From assembly GCF_008364825.1 (NCBI RefSeq), contig NZ_VTTO01000027.1, positions 1-48,745 on the forward strand: 48,745 nt of DNA, written 5' to 3'. Below the pieces are notes generated by a model. It saw nothing but the letters and a program-made list of their open reading frames with translations. It made no database searches and had not been told where the DNA came from. This DNA comes from Azospirillum sp. B21. Lineage in GTDB: Bacteria > Pseudomonadota > Alphaproteobacteria > Azospirillales > Azospirillaceae. A program made the position numbers and the translations under genes. Below are positions 43,141 through 48,745 of the stretch, piece after piece. Every line of letters begins with the position of its first letter. Positions within the stretch are counted from its first letter, which is position 1.

Positions 43141-44142
43141 TCAGTCGCGCTTTTTGCGGAAGTATTCGTAGAGGTCCTCGAACACCGCCGATCCGCGCTC
43201 CAGCCGGCGTCTGTCGTCGTCCGTCGCCGCGGCGATGCCGGCGAGCAGCGTCCGGATGCCGGCCGCCTCCTCGCGCTGGAACTTGGCGTCCTTCAGGTCG
43301 ATGTCGTGGACGATCTCGGCGATCGCCTGGAGCGCCCGGTCGGGCGGCACGAGCTTCGCCAGCAGCACCTCGAAGGTGCAATGGTCGCCTTCGTGGGTGA
43401 ACTCGGCCTCGAACATGTCGAAGCGCAGTTCACCGGGCTCCGGGACGTACCCCTTGTCGGGGACGAACTTGAAGCGAGCCTCGGGGTCGATGAAGCGCTG
43501 GATCAACCAGGCCGAGGCGATGCGGTCGACCTGCACGCCCCGGCGCGTCACCCAGGTCCGGCCTTTCACGTCAGTGATGTTTTTGGTCTCCATGGTCGTC
43601 TCCTCTTGGTCCGAGCTGCGCTCGGCCTTGGCGAGCCGGGCCTCGATCCCTGTGAGCAGCCCCTCCACCGGCTCCCGGCCACCCGCGCCGAAGAAGTCGA
43701 TGGCGACGATCTCCGCCAAGCGCCGGCGCAGGCGGGTGACCTGACCCCGGATCTCGCTGCCGCGCGCACACCACAGCTCCGGCTCGCCGGCAACCACCTC
43801 CGCCACCCCCCGGGCATCGATGGCGAGGCCCTCGTAATCGGCGTCACGGGCCTTGTCGAACAGCGCCCGGACCTCCTGATCCGTCAGGCCGTCGACGAAG
43901 CGCGCTTCGAAGATCGCCGCCTCGCCGCCGCCTTCGGTGATCTCGCGCAGCAGCCATTGGAAGTCCTCCTGGGCCTGCTCGCCGGCGGGCAGCGCGTAGA
44001 GCGAGTTCTTGATCGCCACCGCCCCCAAGCCCTGGAGGCGGCGCCAGACCTTGACGCGGAAGTAGGCGGGCTTCGGCGGAAGCTGGTGGGCCAGCAGCAG
44101 CCAGGCGTATCGAGACTCCGAGGTGGTGCGCATGTCGCTCAT
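43141..44142 (-). CDS. chrB: Chromate resistance protein ChrB
   Basis: Full-length two-part ChrB (333 residues). An N-terminal domain (FRVKVWRRLQGLGAVAIKNS, YALPAGEQAQEDFQWLLREI) is followed by the ChrB C-terminal domain from about residue 185 (TWVTRRGVQVDRIASAWLIQ, RFDMFEAEFTHEGDHCTFEV). In transposon TnOtChr ChrB acts as a chromate-responsive regulator of the operon. AGGTGA precedes the start. It is the first gene of chrB-chrA-MFS and divergent from the SOD fusion gene. Confidence 0.92.
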   Translation of the reverse strand: MSDMRTTSESRYAWLLLAHQLPPKPAYFRVKVWRRLQGLGAVAIKNSLYALPAGEQAQEDFQWLLREITEGGGEAAIFEARFVDGLTDQEVRALFDKARDADYEGLAIDARGVAEVVAGEPELWCARGSEIRGQVTRLRRRLAEIVAIDFFGAGGREPVEGLLTGIEARLAKAERSSDQEETTMETKNITDVKGRTWVTRRGVQVDRIASAWLIQRFIDPEARFKFVPDKGYVPEPGELRFDMFEAEFTHEGDHCTFEVLLAKLVPPDRALQAIAEIVHDIDLKDAKFQREEAAGIRTLLAGIAAATDDDRRRLERGSAVFEDLYEYFRKKRD

Positions 44143-44254
44143 TGGTCACCTGTATCTCAGACATACCAACAACGCAACACTTGTATCATTGGCCTTCTGG
44201 GCGTACGGTTCGATTTGAAGCCGAACAGTCCGGCTATCGAACAGAAGGTGTGCC
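44143..44254. promoter_or_regulatory. Divergent chromate promoter with dyad at 44152-44166
   Basis: The 112-nt gap between chrB and the SOD gene contains GTATCTCAGACATAC (44152-44166), a 15-bp dyad with one mismatched pair. TTGTATCAT (44180-44188) repeats part of it. This is a likely operator for ChrB or another chromate sensor (inference). Confidence 0.5.
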
Positions 44255-45196
44255 ATGCCCCATGAGGTCGCACCGCTGCCGTTCAAGCCGCCTCGGCTGA
44301 CCGGCCTCTCCGAGCGCCTGCTCGCCAGCCACTACGAGAACAACTATGGCGGCGCCGTCCGCCGCCTGAATGCCATCGAGGCCGACCTCGCCCGGCTCGA
44401 TTGGAGCGCGGCACCGACCTTCGTCATCAACGGCCTCAAGCGCGAGGAGCTGATCGCCGCCAACTCGATGATCCTGCACGAGGCGTATTTCGACAGTCTG
44501 GGCGGCTCCGGCGACGCCGGCGGAGAACTCGCCGCCGCGTTGGAGCGGGACTTCGGGTCGGTGGCCCGCTGGCGCCGGGAGTTCACCGCGATGGGCAAGG
44601 CGCTCGGAGGCGGTTCCGGCTGGGTGCTGCTGACCTTGTCCGAGCGGGATGGCAGGCTGCGAAACGTCTGGGCGGCCGACCATGGCCACACGCCGGCCGA
44701 CGGCCGGGTGGTGCTGGCGCTCGACATGTACGAGCACGCCTACCACCTCGACTTCGGCGCCAAGGCGGGCGCCTATGTCAACGCCTTCATGGCCAACATT
44801 GCCTGGGAGCGCGTCGCGGACCGTCACCGGCGTGCCGCCGAAGGGTTTCGCACAGCGTCGCAGCCTGCTGACGCCGTCCCGGAGATGAGCGTCGGCGAAG
44901 CGCGGCGGGCGATCGAGAGTGGCGAACTCCTCGTGCTCGACGTCTGCTGGGCGGAGGATCTGGCGAAGTCCTCCGACATGCTGCCGACCGCCGTTCACCA
45001 TGACGCTCGGCGCATCGAGGAGTGGGCCGATGGTGTGCCGAAGGATCGCGAGGTGCTGGCCTACTGCGTCTACGGCTTCCAGGTCAGCCGGGACGCGGTC
45101 ACCGAACTGCGGCGCCGGGGCGTCTCCGCCCGCACGCTGGCCGGCGGCATCGCGGCATGGCGCGCCATGGCAGCGCCAACGGTGCCGAAGGCCTGA
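44255..45196 (+). CDS. Fe/Mn superoxide dismutase fused to a rhodanese domain (ChrC-like)
   Basis: A 313-residue fusion. Residues 1-195 are an Fe/Mn SOD with metal ligands H26, H75, D157 and H161 (DMYEHAYHLDFG). Residues about 210-310 are a rhodanese domain with active-loop C271 (AYCVYGFQVS). Chromate operons often encode an SOD (ChrC) against superoxide made when Cr(VI) is reduced; the rhodanese part may handle sulfur or thiol damage. The ribosome-binding site is GAAGGTG. It is divergent from chrB and first of four plus-strand genes. Confidence 0.9.
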   Translation: MPHEVAPLPFKPPRLTGLSERLLASHYENNYGGAVRRLNAIEADLARLDWSAAPTFVINGLKREELIAANSMILHEAYFDSLGGSGDAGGELAAALERDFGSVARWRREFTAMGKALGGGSGWVLLTLSERDGRLRNVWAADHGHTPADGRVVLALDMYEHAYHLDFGAKAGAYVNAFMANIAWERVADRHRRAAEGFRTASQPADAVPEMSVGEARRAIESGELLVLDVCWAEDLAKSSDMLPTAVHHDARRIEEWADGVPKDREVLAYCVYGFQVSRDAVTELRRRGVSARTLAGGIAAWRAMAAPTVPKA

Positions 45197-45220
45197 TCCC
45201 CTCGTCCACGGAGTGTTGCC

Positions 45221-45688
45221 ATGAAGTGGGTCACCCGCGAACGTCCGAAGATCGACCGCATCGCCTGTCCGTGGCTGATCGCCCGATTCATCGATGAGCA
45301 GCCCGAGTTCCTGTACGTACCCGGCGACCGCGTGCTGGAGGTGGCCAAGGAGACCGGCGCCGTTCCCTACGACGTCCCCGGCGTCGAACTCGGCCATGTG
45401 GGCGACCTCTGCAGTTTCGACGCCTTCCTGAGCAAGTACCGCCTGGACGATCCGGCGCTCCATCAGCTGGCGTCCGTCGTGCGCGGCGCCGACACCTCGC
45501 GCCTTGATCTGACCTCGCAGTCGGCCGGACTGTATGCCGTCTCACTCGGCCTCTCCGCCATCTTCCCCGACGACCACGAGATGCTGCGCCACGGCATGAT
45601 CGTCTATGACGCGCTTTACGCCTGGTGCCGGGACTGCCAGGGCGAGGCGCACAACTGGCCGCCTGCAGGATGGGCGGTGATCGCCTGA
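45221..45688 (+). CDS. Second ChrB-domain protein (C-terminal domain only)
   Basis: A 155-residue stand-alone copy of the ChrB C-terminal domain (WVTRERPKIDRIACPWLIAR, then VELGHVGDLCSFDAFLSKYR), comparable with TWVTRRGVQVDRIASAWLIQ of the ChrB at 43141. It keeps the Asp/Cys/His pattern that differs from ChrB in two Cys (IACPW and DLCSF). The ribosome-binding site is GGAGTG. Role: chromate sensing or reduction, not established. Confidence 0.87.
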   Translation: MKWVTRERPKIDRIACPWLIARFIDEQPEFLYVPGDRVLEVAKETGAVPYDVPGVELGHVGDLCSFDAFLSKYRLDDPALHQLASVVRGADTSRLDLTSQSAGLYAVSLGLSAIFPDDHEMLRHGMIVYDALYAWCRDCQGEAHNWPPAGWAVIA

Positions 45689-45704
45689 CAGACGGAGGGA
45701 TGCC

Positions 45705-46622
45705 ATGAAGCGACACCTAGGAGCTCTGGTCGTCGGTATCGCGGCCATCGGGCTGTCGGACGCCGCGCCCGCGGCCGATGGCGCGTGGACGGCCGTCGAT
45801 GAGGCGATGGGACGCCCTGGGGCACTGCAGCCGGGCGACGTCCACAAGTTCAGCTTCCCGCGGTCGGACCTGAAGGTGACGGTGGACGGCGTCGCGGTCA
45901 AACCGGCGTTGGCGCTCGGCTCCTGGGTCGCCTTCAAGGGCGAGAGCGGGCACGCGATGGCGATGGGCGATCTGGTGCTGACCGAGGATGAAATCGCGCC
46001 GGTGATGAAGAGCCTGGTCGAGAACGGAATCCAGGTCACCGCCGTGCACAACCACATTCTGCGCGCCTCCCCGGCGACGTTGTACATGCACATCGCCGGG
46101 ATGGGAGAACCGGTGAGGTTGGCACAGGCGATCCACGCTGCCCTGGGCAAGAGCAAGACCCCGATGGAAGCCGCCCCGGCATCCGATCAGGCGCTCGACC
46201 TCGACGCGGCGGCGCTGGAGGCGGCGATCGGCCAGAAGGGCAAGGCCGCAGGCGGCACCTACCAGTTCAGCATCCCGCGGGCCGAGGCGGTGCAGGACAT
46301 GGGCATGGCGGTGCCGCCCGCCATGGGAACGGCGATCGCGATCAACGTCCAGGCGGCCGGAGGAGGCAAGGCCGCGACGACCGGCGACTTCGTGCTGACC
46401 GCCGAGGAGGTCAACCCGGTGGTTCAGACGCTGGTGGCGAACGGCATCGAGGTGACGGCGTTGCACACCCACATGCTCGCCGAGGAGCCCCGGCTGTATT
46501 TCATGCACTTCTGGGGCGTCGACGATCCGGCGAAGCTGGGGTCCGGTCTGCACGCCGCCCTCGACAAGGTCAACATCGCCCGCAGCCAAACCTCGGAAGT
46601 GCCGGGCGCGACAAAGCAGTAA
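45705..46622 (+). CDS. Secreted tandem DUF1259 (LppY/LpqO-like) protein
   Basis: A Sec signal peptide (MKRHLGALVVGIAAIGLSDA, cut near PAA) is followed by two DUF1259 repeats, about 30-150 and 160-290. Each repeat has a similar core: MGDLVLTEDEIAPVMKSLVE and TGDFVLTAEEVNPVVQTLVA, then a His pair (VHNHIL; LHTHML). The function of the family is unknown. GGAGGG precedes the ATG, and the next gene starts 4 nt after the stop. Its recurrence with chromate genes suggests a periplasmic role in resistance. Confidence 0.85.
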   Translation: MKRHLGALVVGIAAIGLSDAAPAADGAWTAVDEAMGRPGALQPGDVHKFSFPRSDLKVTVDGVAVKPALALGSWVAFKGESGHAMAMGDLVLTEDEIAPVMKSLVENGIQVTAVHNHILRASPATLYMHIAGMGEPVRLAQAIHAALGKSKTPMEAAPASDQALDLDAAALEAAIGQKGKAAGGTYQFSIPRAEAVQDMGMAVPPAMGTAIAINVQAAGGGKAATTGDFVLTAEEVNPVVQTLVANGIEVTALHTHMLAEEPRLYFMHFWGVDDPAKLGSGLHAALDKVNIARSQTSEVPGATKQ

Positions 46623-46626
46623 GGCG

Positions 46627-47637
46627 ATGACCCTGCGCGTCAACACAGTGGCCGTGCTCACGGCCTTGGCTGTCAACCTTGTTGGGTGGCTATCGCACGC
46701 CGCGTCCGCAGCGGACCCCGAGGCTTTGACCCTGGAGCGGAAGATTCCCCTGGGCGAGGTGTCCGGCCGCATCGATCACTTCGCGGTCGACCTCGCCCGA
46801 CAGCGCCTTTTCGTGGCCGAACTGGGCAACGGTACGGTCGGCGTGCTCGACCTCGCCCAGGGCCAGATCATCCATCGGATCACCGGCCTGGAGGAGCCCC
46901 AGGGTGTCGGGTACCTGCCGGGTGTCGACGTGATCTACGTGGCGAATGGAGGCGATGGCTCCGTCCGCCGGTTCCGCGCAGCGGACTTTGCCGTGCTGGA
47001 CACGGTGAAGCTTGGGGACGATGCCGACAACATCCGCTTCGACGCGGCGGCCAATCAGGTGATCGTCGGATACGGAAGCGGCGCCCTGGCGGTGCTGGAG
47101 TCCGCGTCCGGGAAGAGGCTCCGTGACATTCCGCTCGCTGCCCACCCGGAGTCGTTCCGCCTGGAAGCGACGGGCGCCCGCATTTTCGTGAATGTCCCCG
47201 ACGCACGGCAGATCGCCGTCGTCGACCGCCGCAGCGGACGCCAAGTGGCCACGTGGACGGTGAACGGTGCCGGAGCGAACTTTCCGATGGCGCTCGACGA
47301 TGCCGCCGGACATCTCGCCGTCGTCTACCGCAAGCCCGCGACCTTGGCGGTCTTCGACACCACGCGGGGCGAGGTCGTGGCGCGGGCACCGACCTGCGGG
47401 GACGCTGACGACGTGTTCTTCGATACGAAGCGCCAACGCCTCTACATCAGCTGTGGCGAAGGCGCGCTCGATGTCTTTCAGCGGCAAGGTGACGGCTATC
47501 GGGAGATCGGGCGGACACCGACGGTGTCCGGCGCGCGGACGTCCCTGTGGGTTCCGGAGTTGGACCGCCTCTTCCTTGGCGTGAGGGCGAGTGGACGGGA
47601 GCCAGCCGCGGTATGGGTTTATCGACCAACGCAATAG
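46627..47637 (+). CDS. Secreted beta-propeller (YncE-like) protein
   Basis: Signal peptide (AVLTALAVNLVGWLSHAASA) plus a seven-blade-like repeat structure. Blades show patterns such as QRLFVAELGNGTVGVLDLAQ, GVDVIYVANGGDGSVRRFRA and RQIAVVDRRSGRQVATW. Propellers of this kind bind metals, redox partners or DNA in the periplasm; function here is unknown. Last gene of the plus-strand chromate operon. Confidence 0.85.
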   Translation: MTLRVNTVAVLTALAVNLVGWLSHAASAADPEALTLERKIPLGEVSGRIDHFAVDLARQRLFVAELGNGTVGVLDLAQGQIIHRITGLEEPQGVGYLPGVDVIYVANGGDGSVRRFRAADFAVLDTVKLGDDADNIRFDAAANQVIVGYGSGALAVLESASGKRLRDIPLAAHPESFRLEATGARIFVNVPDARQIAVVDRRSGRQVATWTVNGAGANFPMALDDAAGHLAVVYRKPATLAVFDTTRGEVVARAPTCGDADDVFFDTKRQRLYISCGEGALDVFQRQGDGYREIGRTPTVSGARTSLWVPELDRLFLGVRASGREPAAVWVYRPTQ

Positions 47638-47673
47638 ACACTCGTTCCACGACTTTCCCACACCGCGTCAGGA

Positions 47674-48603
47674 CTACGATGCCGATCCTGAAGCGACGAC
47701 CGGGGCGGTGGAGATCAGCCCCTGGGCGCGAGCACGGTCCAGCAGGTTCTTGACTGATGCCGCCGCCCAGTTGCGCCCACCTCGCGGCGTGGTCTCCCGC
47801 ATCGCCTCCAACTGAGCCCCAATCGCTCGAAGCGACAGCTTCGGGTTCGCCCGTGCAATGCCGGCCACCAGCACCACGAGACGGTCATCTCCGCGCACCG
47901 CAGGCGCCTTGTCGAGCAATGCCCTTTCCGCCAGCCCTTCCTCGACGAAGGCGCGGACGGCGCGGCGCAGCCGCTCGGCGGTCCAATGGCGGCCCGGCGG
48001 CAGCCTGGCGTTCACCGCCCGCGTCACCGCCGCCCAAGAGCGGGCCGGGGAGTGGGCCAGCCGGAGCCGCCGCACGGTGGGCAGCCATTCCTCCGCGGTG
48101 CGGGTCAACTCCAACAGGTAAAGCTGGCGCTGCCGCTCGGCCAAACGCTGCGCCATCGCCGTGTCGCCCTGCTTCAGCTTGGGATTGCCGCCGACCCGGC
48201 CCCGCGCCTTGGCCGCCTTCAGCCCGGCCTTCGTCCGTTCGCGGATCAGCGAGCGTTCATACTCGGCCACCGCGCCCAGCATCTGCAGCACCAGCGTGCC
48301 GTGCGGGCTTGCGGTGTCGATCGGGCTGGTGAGGCAGCGGAAATGGCAGCCGCGGCCACGCAGATCCTCGATCACCTCCAGCAGGTGCGACAGCGAGCGG
48401 CCGAGCCGGTCGAGCTTCCAGATCACCAGCGTGTCGCCCCTGGTCAGGCTGGCCAGGGCCCGCGCCAACTCGGGCCGCGCCCTTGAGGCGCCGGAGGCGG
48501 TCTCCTCGAAGATCGTGGCGCAGCCGGCGGCGCGCAGCGCGTCGATCTGGGCGGCGGTGGTCTGATCGTCGGTCGAAACGCGGGCGTAGCCGATGAGCGC
48601 CAT
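47674..48603 (-). CDS. Serine recombinase (resolvase/invertase family)
   Basis: A 309-residue recombinase. The N-terminal resolvase domain (1-140) has the active serine S10 (IGYARVST) and the E/R helix YERSLIRERTKAGLKAAKAR. The C-terminal 160 residues are longer than in Tn3 TnpR and have a predicted helical DNA-binding region (RSWAAVTRAVNARLPPGRHW, LSLRAIGAQLEAMRETTPRG). It resolves cointegrates or inverts DNA at a res site, probably the dyad just upstream. It is convergent with the propeller gene, and no transposase is in the window. Confidence 0.9.
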   Translation of the reverse strand: MALIGYARVSTDDQTTAAQIDALRAAGCATIFEETASGASRARPELARALASLTRGDTLVIWKLDRLGRSLSHLLEVIEDLRGRGCHFRCLTSPIDTASPHGTLVLQMLGAVAEYERSLIRERTKAGLKAAKARGRVGGNPKLKQGDTAMAQRLAERQRQLYLLELTRTAEEWLPTVRRLRLAHSPARSWAAVTRAVNARLPPGRHWTAERLRRAVRAFVEEGLAERALLDKAPAVRGDDRLVVLVAGIARANPKLSLRAIGAQLEAMRETTPRGGRNWAAASVKNLLDRARAQGLISTAPVVASGSAS

Positions 48604-48655
48604 GGCGGAGTCCAGGCAGGAGGAGGGGCGGGCACGCCTTTGTAAAATTATTGGA

Positions 48656-48687
48656 GATATTAGTAAACGACCGTTTGGTAAAATATC
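48656..48687. promoter_or_regulatory. Candidate res/cross-over site upstream of the serine recombinase
   Basis: A 32-bp imperfect dyad: GATAT (48656-48660) with ATATC (48683-48687), and AAACG (48665-48669) with CGTTT (48672-48676). It is AT-rich in GC-rich surroundings and lies 53 nt before the recombinase start. It has the size of a resolvase subsite I and may also hold the promoter. Confidence 0.45.
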
Positions 48688-48745
48688 TATGCGCCGCGGC
48701 CCGGCTTGCGCTCCGTTGATCGCTTGAGGCCGTCAGCCGGCGCGA

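Overview
The window is GC-rich DNA with dense, short-spaced operons, NMT1/TauA-type binding proteins and Tat-like signal peptides. It looks like an alphaproteobacterium of the Rhodospirillales/Azospirillum kind; that assignment is inference from gene content and base composition, not from a marker gene. No rRNA, tRNA or CRISPR array was seen.

Positions 1-30800 are a very large organosulfur (sulfonate/thiol) acquisition region. After a decayed amino-acid-type binding-protein pseudogene (188-1158) come: (i) tauABCD on the minus strand (4893 to 1291); (ii) a plus-strand operon (5277-16400) with a small membrane protein, a PaaK-type CoA ligase, a RutE-like nitroreductase, an ABC permease/ATPase, a thiol dioxygenase of the cysteine/3-mercaptopropionate class, a four-domain rhodanese, two orphan binding proteins, a second TauD-type dioxygenase, a HAD phosphatase and a LysR regulator; (iii) an ssu-like operon (16529-24485) with permease, ATPase, binding protein, SsuD-like FMN monooxygenase, 2-hydroxyacid dehydrogenase, class II aldolase, a further binding protein and an acyl-CoA-dehydrogenase-fold oxidase; (iv) a third operon (24620-29757) with a complete ABC transporter, a threonine-synthase-fold PLP enzyme and an LDH2-family dehydrogenase, convergent with a D-2-hydroxyacid dehydrogenase (30798 to 29791). 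There are four permease/ATPase pairs but six binding proteins. Short palindromes recur in front of these operons and suggest shared regulation.

Positions 31200-40850 are a mobile, patchwork segment. Three same-orientation remnants of the 3' end of a tyrosine recombinase gene (about 31208, 39779 and 40547) bracket gene blocks, next to a fragment of a plasmid replication initiator. Between the first two lie a hypothetical protein, a 1341-residue SMC/Rad50-like ATPase whose C terminus looks like two tandem LexA/S24 peptidase folds (the second with a possible Ser1239/Lys1282 dyad), and a convergent 518-residue protein with two C-terminal membrane helices. This pair is my best candidate for an undescribed, possibly defensive, system.

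Positions 40780-47640 are a chromate-resistance module: chrB-chrA and a 3'-truncated MFS transporter on the minus strand, divergent from a superoxide dismutase-rhodanese fusion, a second ChrB-domain protein, a tandem DUF1259 protein and a secreted beta-propeller. A serine recombinase (48603 to 47674) with a possible res-like dyad upstream closes the window, as expected for transposon-borne metal resistance.
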